From Selenihalanaerobacter shriftii (GTDB lineage Bacteria; Bacillota; Halanaerobiia; Halobacteroidales; Acetohalobiaceae): a stretch of 64,000 bases of DNA. This document shows positions 1-8,462 of this stretch, in pieces (position 1 is the first letter of the stretch; the number at the start of each line of letters is the position of its first letter). Where the stretch lies: NCBI RefSeq assembly GCF_900167185.1, contig NZ_FUWM01000010.1, positions 26,076-90,075 on the forward strand. The letters run 5' to 3'. A program made the position numbers and the translations under genes. The notes beneath the pieces were generated by a model. The model was not told the origin of the DNA and did not search any database. It saw only the letters and a list, made by a program, of their open reading frames with translations.

Positions 1-153
1 AGGCTTATGACCAGCCTTGACTTGTAGGCTGGACAAGCCCGGCAGGAGTTATCGAATTCAAAAGTAGAAGTTTCCATAGGCTTATGACCAGCAGTTTACA
101 CAATCAGTCTTGATGTGTAGACTGAATGGTTGACTTGTAGGCTGGACAAGCCT
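1..153. repeat. Two copies of a hairpin-forming repeat
   Basis: The 15-mer AGGCTTATGACCAGC occurs at 1-15 and 78-92, and the 23-base segment beginning TTGACTTGTAGGCTGG occurs at 17-39 and 130-152. The two segments are inverted complements of each other (GGCTT..CCAGCC against GGCTGG..AAGCC), so each copy folds into a hairpin. In the second copy 37 extra bases (93-129) separate the arms. Those bases are themselves a hairpin, CAGTTTACACA against TGTGTAGACTG. I do not recognise the family. It could be the end of an element or gene lying off the left edge. Confidence 0.6.
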
Positions 154-196
154 AATATAAATTTTAAATAAATATTTGAGAACAGATTGTAAGATC

Positions 197-230
197 AAAA
201 GAGCGTCCTAGTTAACTAGGACGCTCTTTT
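197..230 (+). terminator. Perfect-palindrome intrinsic terminator
   Basis: Seventeen bases are perfectly repeated in inverted order (AAAAGAGCGTCCTAGTT and its complement), giving a strong stem that ends in a T run. It probably ends transcription coming from the left of the window and could work on both strands, because the A run on one side is a T run on the other. Confidence 0.75.
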
Positions 231-433
231 AGGTAGGGCTTATTTAAATTTTTCAAAATAAAATCTAAAAAAAGTAGAATTAATTTATAAAAAGCATGCA
301 CAAATATCATTAATTATCCCAAATAGGATCATAATACTTCAAGGTTTGGCGATACCTATAAGAATTTATCGGAAATTGTTTTTGAAAAAGTAGTGGATAA
401 TCATGGTTATTTGAGAATTTTTTGAGAATCGTA

Positions 434-442
434 TGTTATAAT
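434..442 (+). promoter_or_regulatory. Extended -10 promoter for the lipoprotein-LysM operon
   Basis: TGTTATAAT is an extended -10 element. No good -35 lies at 17 bases, although TTGAGA occurs at 411-416 and again at 422-427 in a direct repeat of TTTGAGAAT. The same TGTTATAAT form is seen before rplS in this window, and related TG-extended -10s occur before ylxM and lysA. Transcription from here would give a leader of about 245 bases before the first gene. Confidence 0.45.
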
Positions 443-485
443 TAGTTGTCAGTTTTCAGTAAGTTATAAGATTAGAAAGGGGGAA

Positions 486-545
486 ATGATTATTAGATAC
501 AGACTACCACAGACCAAACACAGACTAAAAACAATTAAGAGATAA
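486..545 (+). CDS. Possible 19-residue basic leader peptide
   Basis: An ATG follows a purine-rich AAAGGGGG (476-483) and opens 19 codons ending in TAA. The peptide would be rich in Arg and Lys with no acidic residue. The Shine-Dalgarno spacing is only 2 to 5 bases. It lies wholly within the leader of the lipoprotein gene. It could be a regulatory leader peptide or chance; nothing else supports translation. Confidence 0.2.
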   Translation: MIIRYRLPQTKHRLKTIKR

Positions 546-569
546 TAATTAATGACTTAAAGGATTTTA

Positions 570-684
570 AAAGTTTAGTGGATAGTCTGGTGTAAGTCTA
601 GTGTCAAAATAAGAGAATTATCAACTACAGACTGACACAGATAACAATTGACACTTACATTGACTACTGACACTAAACAGGGGG
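570..684 (+). repeat. Long imperfect inverted repeat in the operon leader
   Basis: GTTTAGTG near 570 is complemented by CACTAAAC ending near 679, and between them GTGTAAGT..TGTCAA is matched by TTGACACTTACA. The RNA could fold into a long imperfect stem ending just before the Shine-Dalgarno GGGGGATGA of the lipoprotein gene. The sequence is built from short TGACA/AGACT words, as is the stretch upstream of flbD (60361-60480). Confidence 0.45.
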
Positions 685-693
685 GATGAAAGA

Positions 694-1812
694 TTGAAAA
701 AATTTAGCAGAGTATTAATATTACTTTTAGCACTCATTTTAACATTAACTGCTTGTACAGAAGATCGTAGTAATGCTAAGCAAAATGAGCAAGAAACGCA
801 AAAAGTACAGGCTAAGAGTAAAGAAGCAAATAGTAAGCAGGATAAGAGTGAACAAGAGCCATATTATAAATTATCAAAAGAGCAACAACAGAAGGTGCAC
901 TTAGTCGTTAAAATTATAAGAGAAGATGTAGATTCCGGAGAAAAGTATGTAACAAGAATAGAAAAGTATGATAAGTACGATAGACTATTGAATGAAATTG
1001 ATAAGAATGAAAAAGGCGAAGTAACTAGTTATGAAAGATATAAATATGGTGATAATGATAAATTATTAGAAGAAACCAGAAGCAGATCAATGTTAGGCGG
1101 AGGTATAATGGGAATTACTAAGGATTATAGTTATAATGACCAGAGTAAGAAGACGGGATATATAGCAAAGAATGAATGGGGAGTTAAGTGTGGAAAAGGT
1201 ATTTACAATTACTATGAAAATGGTAATTTAAAGTATAAATATACTAATGATCAGTATCGAAGCCGAGAAAAAAAGTTCTATTACAATAAAAAAGGAGAAA
1301 AAACGAAAGTAATAGATGATGTTGATGGTATCTTTGAATTGCATGCTGTTTCTCATTTTAAAAGAGAGTATGATGAGCAAGGCAGATTGATAAAAGAGAC
1401 GGAGATAAGGAATATAGATGGGCAGTTTGGGAAGAAGAAGGCAGAGATTACTACATATTATAATAGATTTGGTGAGAGTAAAGAATATATAGAAAGAATA
1501 AATGGTAAAATTGATACTTGGTTTCAGCGAGAGTATGATGAAAATGGCAATGAGATAAAATTTGTGTCTAGAGATAGTAATGGAACTATAAAGAGAATTA
1601 GAAAAAACAAATATGATAAAAATGGAAATAAAATAGAGGATTTCAGAAGGGCAAGAAAAGATAATGGTGAATTTTGGATAACATTTTGGATTGAAAGTAA
1701 ATATAATGAAAAGGGCAGATTGGTTAAAGATATTTTTAAGAATAAAAATGGAGAATCTGGTGTAATTATGCACTTTAATTATCAAAAATTAAAAAGTGAG
1801 GGGGAAATTTAA
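694..1812 (+). CDS. Lipoprotein with YD-like repeats
   Basis: A 372-residue exported lipoprotein. Residues 1-20 are a signal peptide ending in a lipobox, LTAC, with the lipidated cysteine at position 21. A charged Lys/Glu/Gln-rich spacer follows, then five or more short repeats of the type YDxxGRLIKE, YDENGNEIK, YDKNGNKIE, YNEKGRLVK. These resemble the YD/Rhs-type or MORN-like repeats of secreted Firmicute proteins. The start is TTG at 694, set by GGGGGATGA at 681-689. The stop overlaps the ATG of the next gene (TAATG), so translation is coupled and the two products probably act together. An accessory or protective partner of the downstream protein is possible but inferred only from position. 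Confidence 0.65.
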   Translation: MKKFSRVLILLLALILTLTACTEDRSNAKQNEQETQKVQAKSKEANSKQDKSEQEPYYKLSKEQQQKVHLVVKIIREDVDSGEKYVTRIEKYDKYDRLLNEIDKNEKGEVTSYERYKYGDNDKLLEETRSRSMLGGGIMGITKDYSYNDQSKKTGYIAKNEWGVKCGKGIYNYYENGNLKYKYTNDQYRSREKKFYYNKKGEKTKVIDDVDGIFELHAVSHFKREYDEQGRLIKETEIRNIDGQFGKKKAEITTYYNRFGESKEYIERINGKIDTWFQREYDENGNEIKFVSRDSNGTIKRIRKNKYDKNGNKIEDFRRARKDNGEFWITFWIESKYNEKGRLVKDIFKNKNGESGVIMHFNYQKLKSEGEI

Positions 1813-4800
1813 TGGCTAAGATAGTTGAATATTATGAAAAAGCTGGAGAGTACTATGTAAGAGAAGATTGGCAAGATATTGAAGAAGGTAAACCCTGGGC
1901 AGAATGTCCATATCCAGAAACAGCAAAAGATGCCATTGATAATTTAGCAACATCTTACACCAACGCCCTAAACAACGCCGAATGGATAGCCGAAGGCGAA
2001 GCTAAACAGGCTTTCTTATCTGCAAGTGATGTAATAGTTACATTCTTTTCATCTAAAGACGATTCAATGCAATCATTATTTGGAGATTTAAGTGGTATGA
2101 AAGAGGAATATAAAGGACTTATAACAGGTAGTTCAGTTGCTATGTTTGATTACTTATCTAAGCAGATGCCTGAGTCTTTAGATGGTGAATTTATAACAAA
2201 GGTTGGAGTAAAAGAAGGTGATTCAACTACGCGAAATCCACAAAGATTTATGGAAACCTATCAGAAATCAAAGCAAGCAAAGAATACTTATGAATTATTT
2301 TCAACTACTAAGGATTTAGTAGAATTAAAAAGAGGAATGTCCCTTGAAAAGCAATTAGCAGAGAAAGTAAAAGAGGCTGGTAAAGCTGGAAATGATACAA
2401 AAGTCAAGGATTTAAGTAAAAGGTTAGAGGAACAGATTAATAAAGACGATACGAAGCTAGAGAGTCTAAAAAATAAAGCTTCTCAAAAAGGGAAAGAGAT
2501 TATTAGTGAATATTTTGCTATTTGGGCTCCCGCAGTTATAACGGTGATGTATGATCCTAAATACCGAAATATGAATTGGAAAGAAATAAGGAAACATCCA
2601 GTGCGAGAACAAGAAATAAAAACTGAAATAAAAAATAGAATTATCTTTGAAGCTAGATGTAATATGTTCGCAGCTAAGGCAATGGGCTGGTTATCATCCT
2701 TAGGAATAATCTTATTAAAAGTAGGCATGACATGCAAGAATATATTAGATAAGGTAGTCTATGGAATGTTAGGACTATTAATTGTTCATTCGGCTCAATC
2801 TATTTCGAATGGAGTGAAAGCAGCCTATGGTGAATATCTTAAGCAGAAAGAAGATGAAACTAAAGACGAAGATAAAAATAAGAATGTAGATATATCATGG
2901 AAGAAGATAATTTCGTTAGGATTAGAAGTAACAAAGGATAATCTATTAGATCTAAAAAAGTATGTTGGGGCTAGTAGAATGCACTTTACATTTCCTTATG
3001 AAACTAAAGGATATAATCCAAATCAGGATATAAATTACATAATAGTAGAAAAAGAAATAGATGCCCCGGGGGTATTTGAGGGAATGAAGGCATTCTTAGC
3101 AGAGGATAGCTTAAATTCTTTAGCAGTTCAATTAGATAATACGACTTTGTTTAATTCAAATAATCTTAGTGCAGTTACTAATAAGATAACAAATAAGGAT
3201 ATTTCCATAGATTATAGTAAACTTGTTAAGCAAAACTCTCAAAACTTAGCCAAATTTGAAATTAAGAATGGAAGCACTAACTATATAGGAGTGGTAGAGC
3301 AGATAGGTCATTTTTATCAAGAACAGATAAAAGAAGAGGAAGATATAGAGTTTACTGCCTACTATAACTTTAATCAGCAAGGGGATAAGAAGATTAAAGA
3401 GATTTTAGATGAAGTCTTTAATGGTGATCCTACGAAAGTGTCAACTGAGAATTTAAAATATTATGATACTGCCCGAATAGATAGGAAGCTTAATTCAGAA
3501 AAGCAATCTAAAAATATCAAAAATGTAATAGTACCTAATAACAATAATAAAATTAATAGATATTTAGATGACTTAAGTAACTATTTTGGAGAAGAGTATG
3601 CTAAAAGATTACTTAAAGAAGAGACAATAATAGTAATAACTAATGGTTCAGCAGATATGTCTCCAAATATACTTACAGTCAAGAGTATAGATATAATAGA
3701 TCAAGAAGCAAAGAAGTTTGGTTTAGACTTAAGTAACGACCCTTTATCATATAAGATAATATTAGATGAATTATTTAATAAGAAATTTATTAGAAGTAAT
3801 TGGGTGGGAAATACAATAGATAGTAGCTTAGATTATAATTATATTATCTTTGAAAAAGAGATCCAATCAAGAAATCCAGCGGATTATATTGATAATAAGA
3901 ATCATGATTTTTTTAAAGTAGGTAGAAATTCAATATCCGGTAGTATTAACTTAGAAACTGATAAATCACAAAATAGTACTAGGGTTGATAATAAATCTGG
4001 TATGAAGGAAGATAAGACAAATGATATTAAATTATGGACAGGTATAGGAATGATAAATTACTATAAAGAAGAAGAATACACTAAAGACGTGATAAAAAAG
4101 AGTAAGATAATAATTAATGGCGAGCAGATAGGTAGTAATTTAAAAAGAAGATTAGAAAACGAATATCTGACTCTAGGAGATCAAGTTAAGTATCAGGAAT
4201 ATGTAGAAAGTTTTAAACAAGATAACAGCAGAATTTTAGAAGTAATTTATTATTATACCTCATTTGAACATTTCTTTAAAATTTTAAAAAAGAATACTTT
4301 AAAAATCAAATATAGGGTTAAATATAAAGATCAAAGTAACAATAACAGTAACAGCTCATGGAATGTATTGATGATTAGAGAGTTTGATGATTTAGATTAT
4401 AATATAGACTTACCGGATAAGGGTTATAGTCTTCCGGGGTTAAATCATAATAGGAAATATGATTATAATAAAGCTTTAAGTAATAGTTCACTTAGCTTAG
4501 AAGGGGTTACAGATAAAGCAAGGGGTAAGTTAAGATTAAATGATAAGTATATTAAGGGGAAAAATTTAGAGGTATTAAGAAATAAAAAGCCAAGACTAGT
4601 CTATAAGGTAATGGAAAGCGATATGTTAAGAGAGATAGCAGAGGAGTATTTAGGAGAAGCAAATCGTTGGCGAGAGTTAGAAAAAGAGGATGGTAGTAAT
4701 TTTACTGAAGAAGAAGCTAAGAAGTTAAAAGTTGGTTCAAAAGTCTATATCCCAAACCAGCTTTCGGAAGTTACAGGTCATCAAGATGAAACTAAGAATA

Positions 4801-5585
4801 ATTATGTTAAGGATAATAGAGATAATATATATATCAATTATTTTGATGACAAGCAAGAAACAAAGACTCTATGTATTGAAGGTTTCCAAGAAGGCGATTA
4901 TGGCTTATGGGTAGAAGAGAAAGCCCCTTATTACTTAGATGGAAATAAGATAGTTAGTAAAAATGGTAAAGAGGCTTCTAAATCTGAAATACTTGCCATA
5001 GAAGAAAACAAATTTCTAGAAGAGGAAGAGCGAATTAAAGATAACTTCCTTTGGATATATCCCGAGGACACGATAATATTCCCAGATGAAAAAGAAGAGA
5101 GTCAAGAGAATAGTGACTCTCAAAAGTCTTCCAAAGCAGCAACAGCCTCCACAACAAGTGGAGAGGAGAATAAGAAAGATAAGAAAAAAGAAGAACAGCA
5201 AGAGCAAGAGGGTGAAGATACTTCTTCTATTGCACGAGGTAGTGGTTCAGAAAGATTATATGTCTGTAATGGAGCAAAGCTGAAGTGTAGTTTAGGGACA
5301 GGACCGAGTACTCTAAGTGTTGCAGATAAATATCAAGTTTATATTCAAAGTAAGCCTATGGCTACTATTAAAGATACTAGCATGAGTAAATTCGGTAGTA
5401 AATGTAAGAGATCTAGTGACCCAACACCGCCTTGTACTCCTAAGCCAACTGGTTCTTGGCAAGGTGGTAAAAATGACGTTACTATTCATGATATACCTAC
5501 ATTACTTGAAACATCTACAATAAAATGTGGTTATGGAGGTTCTATTAAGATTACTAATCCAGGACAGAGTTTAGTAAGGGAGTAA
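1812..5585 (+). CDS. LysM and PAAR-like (DUF4280) large protein
   Basis: A 1257-residue protein with no signal peptide. Residues 1-290 are mostly helical and unrecognised. Residues about 291-331 hold two hydrophobic segments that could be a membrane hairpin. The middle has two related segments marked by NYIIVEKEI and NYIIFEKEI. A LysM domain lies at about 928-982 and is followed by an acidic Lys/Glu/Gln-rich linker. Residues about 1143-1257 match the DUF4280 PAAR-like family: LYVCNGAKLKCSLG, PCTPKPTGSW, KCGYGGSIKITNPGQ, with the family's conserved cysteines. PAAR-like domains cap spikes of contractile injection systems, and LysM plus DUF4280 suggests a cell-wall-associated or injected tip protein. 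No sheath, tube or baseplate genes are in the window. The function of the first two thirds is unknown. Confidence 0.65.
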   Translation: MAKIVEYYEKAGEYYVREDWQDIEEGKPWAECPYPETAKDAIDNLATSYTNALNNAEWIAEGEAKQAFLSASDVIVTFFSSKDDSMQSLFGDLSGMKEEYKGLITGSSVAMFDYLSKQMPESLDGEFITKVGVKEGDSTTRNPQRFMETYQKSKQAKNTYELFSTTKDLVELKRGMSLEKQLAEKVKEAGKAGNDTKVKDLSKRLEEQINKDDTKLESLKNKASQKGKEIISEYFAIWAPAVITVMYDPKYRNMNWKEIRKHPVREQEIKTEIKNRIIFEARCNMFAAKAMGWLSSLGIILLKVGMTCKNILDKVVYGMLGLLIVHSAQSISNGVKAAYGEYLKQKEDETKDEDKNKNVDISWKKIISLGLEVTKDNLLDLKKYVGASRMHFTFPYETKGYNPNQDINYIIVEKEIDAPGVFEGMKAFLAEDSLNSLAVQLDNTTLFNSNNLSAVTNKITNKDISIDYSKLVKQNSQNLAKFEIKNGSTNYIGVVEQIGHFYQEQIKEEEDIEFTAYYNFNQQGDKKIKEILDEVFNGDPTKVSTENLKYYDTARIDRKLNSEKQSKNIKNVIVPNNNNKINRYLDDLSNYFGEEYAKRLLKEETIIVITNGSADMSPNILTVKSIDIIDQEAKKFGLDLSNDPLSYKIILDELFNKKFIRSNWVGNTIDSSLDYNYIIFEKEIQSRNPADYIDNKNHDFFKVGRNSISGSINLETDKSQNSTRVDNKSGMKEDKTNDIKLWTGIGMINYYKEEEYTKDVIKKSKIIINGEQIGSNLKRRLENEYLTLGDQVKYQEYVESFKQDNSRILEVIYYYTSFEHFFKILKKNTLKIKYRVKYKDQSNNNSNSSWNVLMIREFDDLDYNIDLPDKGYSLPGLNHNRKYDYNKALSNSSLSLEGVTDKARGKLRLNDKYIKGKNLEVLRNKKPRLVYKVMESDMLREIAEEYLGEANRWRELEKEDGSNFTEEEAKKLKVGSKVYIPNQLSEVTGHQDETKNNYVKDNRDNIYINYFDDKQETKTLCIEGFQEGDYGLWVEEKAPYYLDGNKIVSKNGKEASKSEILAIEENKFLEEEERIKDNFLWIYPEDTIIFPDEKEESQENSDSQKSSKAATASTTSGEENKKDKKKEEQQEQEGEDTSSIARGSGSERLYVCNGAKLKCSLGTGPSTLSVADKYQVYIQSKPMATIKDTSMSKFGSKCKRSSDPTPPCTPKPTGSWQGGKNDVTIHDIPTLLETSTIKCGYGGSIKITNPGQSLVRE

Positions 5586-5604
5586 AAGAGATTAAAATAA
5601 AAAG

Positions 5605-5632
5605 TCCCTAATGCTATCATACGCATTAGGGA
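5605..5632 (-). terminator. Terminator of the octaheme cytochrome gene
   Basis: TCCCTAATGC and GCATTAGGGA form a 10-base-pair stem with an 8-base loop between two convergent genes. Read on the minus strand it is followed by a T-rich tail (ACTTTTTATTTT), so it fits the minus-strand gene best. It may also slow the plus-strand transcript. Confidence 0.7.
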
Positions 5633-5649
5633 TTTAAAGCATTGTTTAT

Positions 5650-7011
5650 TTAATTTCTACCGCCTTTAACCATAGGATCGCCTTCATAGCCAAGAGCTTC
5701 GAAGTCAATTCTATCTCCGCCTAAGTGGCAAGAACCACAGTTTAGAGCTTTTTCTTTTGGTACTACTTCGTGACTAATACCGATGAATGTCTTAGTAGTT
5801 TCAAATGTATATTCACCGCTATACTTTAATCCACCAGCTTCTGCACCAGCTTTAAGGGCTTTATCCCAATCAAAATGTCCCCAGAAGCCTTTGAACAGAT
5901 GTGGTGTAATTAATTGATTATACTTAGCATCTGCAGGTTGCTTACTAGTAAACTCTTTGAATGGGTAAATTTTAGACTTTTTATCTTCAATACTACCTAC
6001 TGGTTTAGCAAGAATAGTTGGACCATCTGGATTGATCTTATCCCCAACTAAGTAATTTTCACTCATTCCGTTATACCATAAATATGTAGGTTTAACATTC
6101 TTCCTTTTCACGAAATTACCTTTTAACTTAGAATCTGCATCTTTACTACCTGCTGCTGACCAATCCCATTCCATTTTAGTCTTAGACTTTTTAGAGAATT
6201 CTGGGATGTGACAAGTCTGACAGGCAACAGTTTGAGCATGTTCATTAAGAGTAGCATTAGCTTTCTTAGAAATATTACTGCTATTATGAGGCTTGTCTGT
6301 ATGACATTGAGCACAAGTTACTGTACCTTCACTGCCTAATACATGAATACTTCTACCAGGGATTTTATGATCCTTAGTAACGTGACAAGACTGACAACTC
6401 ATATCAGCTCCATCAGTACCCATATGAACATCATATTCTCTATTAGTATGGATTAGTTCTTTTTCAATGTCTCCTTCTTTAACGTTATTACCGCCACCAG
6501 CATAAGCATGACAAGATAAGCAGTTTTCACGTGTAGGTTGTCCAACACTTTGAGCTGCTTTAACTAAATCTACACTCTTATCTGGTCTACCCCAATCTTT
6601 CTTAGCTTTCTTATACTTTGATAAGTCAGCGTGGCAGACAAGACAGTCTATATTAGTTTGGTCTTCAAAACTGAATTCTTCAGTTCCATAACCATAACCG
6701 GCGTGACATTGGGCACATCTTTGTTCATTTGCTGGAGTAGAGATACAGAAACCATTAATGTCATCTTTCTTTCCTAAACTCTTATTTTTATTTCCTTTAA
6801 TAGTGGAAGTTTTTCCTTCCCATTGATAGTGGATTGAATGTTGAACATCTTCAGCTTCTTCTGAATGACAAGAAATACATTTTTTAGTTACATCTTTTCC
6901 GCTATCAAATGGACCTTTAATAAACATTGAATGATCCATAGCCATTACGGTGCTTGAAACTACAAATAATGTTAAAATAAATACAATACCTAATGTTAAT
7001 TTCTTACCCAT
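5650..7011 (-). CDS. otr: Octaheme c-type cytochrome, tetrathionate reductase family
   Basis: A 453-residue exported multiheme cytochrome. Residues 1-24 form a Sec signal peptide. Eight CXXCH haem-binding motifs begin at residues of about 45, 99, 123, 164, 206, 233, 264 and 425. Seven are in the first 270 residues and one is near the C-terminus, the arrangement of the octaheme tetrathionate reductase (Otr) family. Characterised Otr proteins reduce tetrathionate, nitrite and hydroxylamine outside the cytoplasm; the physiological substrate here is not determined by sequence. It is preceded by AGGGGAG and stands alone: no quinol dehydrogenase or haem-lyase gene is adjacent. Upstream lie an FNR box and a sigma-H-like promoter, which suggests induction under anoxic or post-growth conditions. 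Confidence 0.85.
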   Translation of the reverse strand: MGKKLTLGIVFILTLFVVSSTVMAMDHSMFIKGPFDSGKDVTKKCISCHSEEAEDVQHSIHYQWEGKTSTIKGNKNKSLGKKDDINGFCISTPANEQRCAQCHAGYGYGTEEFSFEDQTNIDCLVCHADLSKYKKAKKDWGRPDKSVDLVKAAQSVGQPTRENCLSCHAYAGGGNNVKEGDIEKELIHTNREYDVHMGTDGADMSCQSCHVTKDHKIPGRSIHVLGSEGTVTCAQCHTDKPHNSSNISKKANATLNEHAQTVACQTCHIPEFSKKSKTKMEWDWSAAGSKDADSKLKGNFVKRKNVKPTYLWYNGMSENYLVGDKINPDGPTILAKPVGSIEDKKSKIYPFKEFTSKQPADAKYNQLITPHLFKGFWGHFDWDKALKAGAEAGGLKYSGEYTFETTKTFIGISHEVVPKEKALNCGSCHLGGDRIDFEALGYEGDPMVKGGRN

Positions 7012-7071
7012 TATTTTCTCCCCTTTTTATATAGTATTCTACTTGAAATTAATTAAATTATTTTAAGTATG

Positions 7072-7077
7072 ATTATT
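7072..7077 (-). promoter_or_regulatory. Candidate FNR-dependent -10 for the octaheme cytochrome
   Basis: On the minus strand AATAAT lies at 7077-7072. A start site about 6 bases further on would put the FNR box centre (7106.5) close to -41, the usual class II activation position. The element is short and AT-rich, so support comes mainly from the spacing. Confidence 0.35.
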
Positions 7078-7099
7078 CACCTCCCTTTTAAAAAATAAA

Positions 7100-7113
7100 A
7101 TGATATTTATCAA
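7100..7113. promoter_or_regulatory. FNR-type box upstream of the octaheme cytochrome
   Basis: ATGATATTTATCAA matches the FNR consensus TTGAT-N4-ATCAA at 9 of 10 positions. It lies about 90 bases upstream of the cytochrome start. A CRP/FNR-family regulator with the E-x2-S-R recognition helix is encoded at 12462-13151. Confidence 0.55.
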
Positions 7114-7133
7114 TTATGCCATTTATTAGATAT

Positions 7134-7160
7134 ATTCGACAATAAGAAAATATATCCTGC
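7134..7160 (-). promoter_or_regulatory. Sigma-H-type promoter upstream of the octaheme cytochrome
   Basis: On the minus strand GCAGGATAT (7160-7152) is followed after 11 bases by GTCGAAT (7140-7134). This matches the sigma-H form RnAGGAwww-N11/12-RnnGAAT. The -10 part also reads as a Spo0A box, TGTCGAA, so the two cannot be told apart from sequence alone. Its start site would be near 7127, placing the FNR box just downstream, in the early transcribed region. Confidence 0.5.
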
Positions 7161-7398
7161 AATACTAAATAATAATTTGAACAAAATGTGAACACTAGGA
7201 AGAGTGTATGACCGGGGGTAGGAGGGGATGGTTATATTAAATTTTAAGTTGGATAGAATGTATATTATATATTATCTAATAAAATCAGGAATTTTAAATA
7301 AATTTTTAAATATCATTGTGATACTTTCTTAAATATGTTTTAATTATAATAGAGTATTTAATATAGATAATTTATTATAAAAAGGGATGTGACAAGAA
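7161..7398. other. Intergenic region before the EamA gene
   Basis: An AT-rich stretch of about 240 bases with a short G-rich run near 7210-7230 (GACCGGGGGTAGGAGGGG). TATAAT at 7345-7350 is a possible -10 for the downstream transporter, but no -35 sits at 16 to 18 bases. I see no gene, hairpin terminator or riboswitch in it. Confidence 0.4.
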
Positions 7399-8346
7399 GT
7401 GTTTAATAAAATAACAGATGAACTACTACCTATATTAGCAGGATTATTTGTAGCAACTATATTTGGATTTTCATTTTTATTTACTAAGGAAGGTTTAGAG
7501 GTGTTAGCTCCTTTTCATCTATTAGGCTTTAGATTTGCAATAGCGGCCATAATATTAACGGTATTAAAGATATTAGGGATAATTAAAGTCAATTTTAGAG
7601 GTAAAAAACTAGGAGTATTATTACTTTTAACTACATTTCAGCCAGTGGCTTACTTTATATTTGAAACTTTAGGAGTGCAGATAACGTCTTCTTCGGAAGC
7701 TGGGATGATGATTGCTTTAATTCCTATTTTTGTAACTATATTGGCTGCTGTTTTTCTTAAAGAAATCCCTAGTAAGCAGCAAGTTATTTTTATTACTATT
7801 TCAGTGGTAGGGGTATTATTTATAATAGTAATGAAAGGAAATTTAGATGTAAAAGGACAATTAAAAGGATTATTCATTCTGTTAGGTGCTGTTATTTCCG
7901 GTGGAATTTTTAATATATTGTCTAGAAAATTATCATTAAAATTTAAACCAGTGGAGATTACTTATATCATGATGGTAATAGGTGCTGTAGTGTTTAATGG
8001 AATATCTATCATTCAACATATAGGAGCAGGAATGCTCAAGCAGTATTTTCAACCATTAGAGAATTTAAATGCTTTAATTGCTATTATTTATTTAGGAGTT
8101 CTGTCTTCAGTCCTAGCATTCTTCTTATTGAATTTCATGTTATCAAAGATAGAAGCTTCTCGTTCAGCAGTATTTACAAATTTAACAACAGTTATTTCAA
8201 TAATTGCTGGAGTAGTATTTAGAGATGAACCTTTTTATTGGTTTCATATTATAGGAGGAGGTTTAATCTTATTAGGAGTCTGGGGTACTAATTATTATGG
8301 TAATTATGAGCCCAAAAAAGTTGTATCTAGAACTTATAAAACTTAA
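7399..8346 (+). CDS. EamA-family (DMT) transporter
   Basis: A 315-residue integral membrane protein with about ten hydrophobic segments arranged as two homologous EamA halves (roughly residues 10-145 and 155-290). Each half has the typical small-residue-rich helices, as in LGFRFAIAAIIL and VLSSVLAFFLLN. The family exports or imports small metabolites such as amino acids, and the substrate cannot be read from sequence. The start is a GTG with a weak Shine-Dalgarno, GGGATG. It is followed by a lysine-responsive leader for lysA, but that leader has its own promoter, so a shared role in lysine metabolism is not implied. Confidence 0.8.
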   Translation: MFNKITDELLPILAGLFVATIFGFSFLFTKEGLEVLAPFHLLGFRFAIAAIILTVLKILGIIKVNFRGKKLGVLLLLTTFQPVAYFIFETLGVQITSSSEAGMMIALIPIFVTILAAVFLKEIPSKQQVIFITISVVGVLFIIVMKGNLDVKGQLKGLFILLGAVISGGIFNILSRKLSLKFKPVEITYIMMVIGAVVFNGISIIQHIGAGMLKQYFQPLENLNALIAIIYLGVLSSVLAFFLLNFMLSKIEASRSAVFTNLTTVISIIAGVVFRDEPFYWFHIIGGGLILLGVWGTNYYGNYEPKKVVSRTYKT

Positions 8347-8403
8347 TTTTAAATATTAGTTTTTAGTTAAAGTATTAGGAGAGTATAATAAATAAAAAAT
8401 TTG

Positions 8404-8432
8404 TTGACAGTGATTAATAATTATGTTATCCT
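8404..8432 (+). promoter_or_regulatory. Sigma-A promoter of the lysA leader
   Basis: A consensus TTGACA at 8404-8409, a 17-base spacer and TATCCT at 8427-8432 preceded by TG (an extended -10). Transcription would start near 8439, some 25 bases before the riboswitch. Confidence 0.75.
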
Positions 8433-8462
8433 ATTTAAGAGAATATTTACATGAGAATAGTT

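Noticed and set aside
1-153. CRISPR array
   Set aside because: Only two copies, unequal lengths, and the internal segment is a hairpin and not a spacer. No cas genes are visible.
7135-7141. A Spo0A box (TTCGACA) as the main element upstream of the octaheme cytochrome
   Set aside because: The same bases are the -10 of a good sigma-H-type promoter with GCAGGA at the right distance, so a separate Spo0A call is not supported; both readings remain possible.
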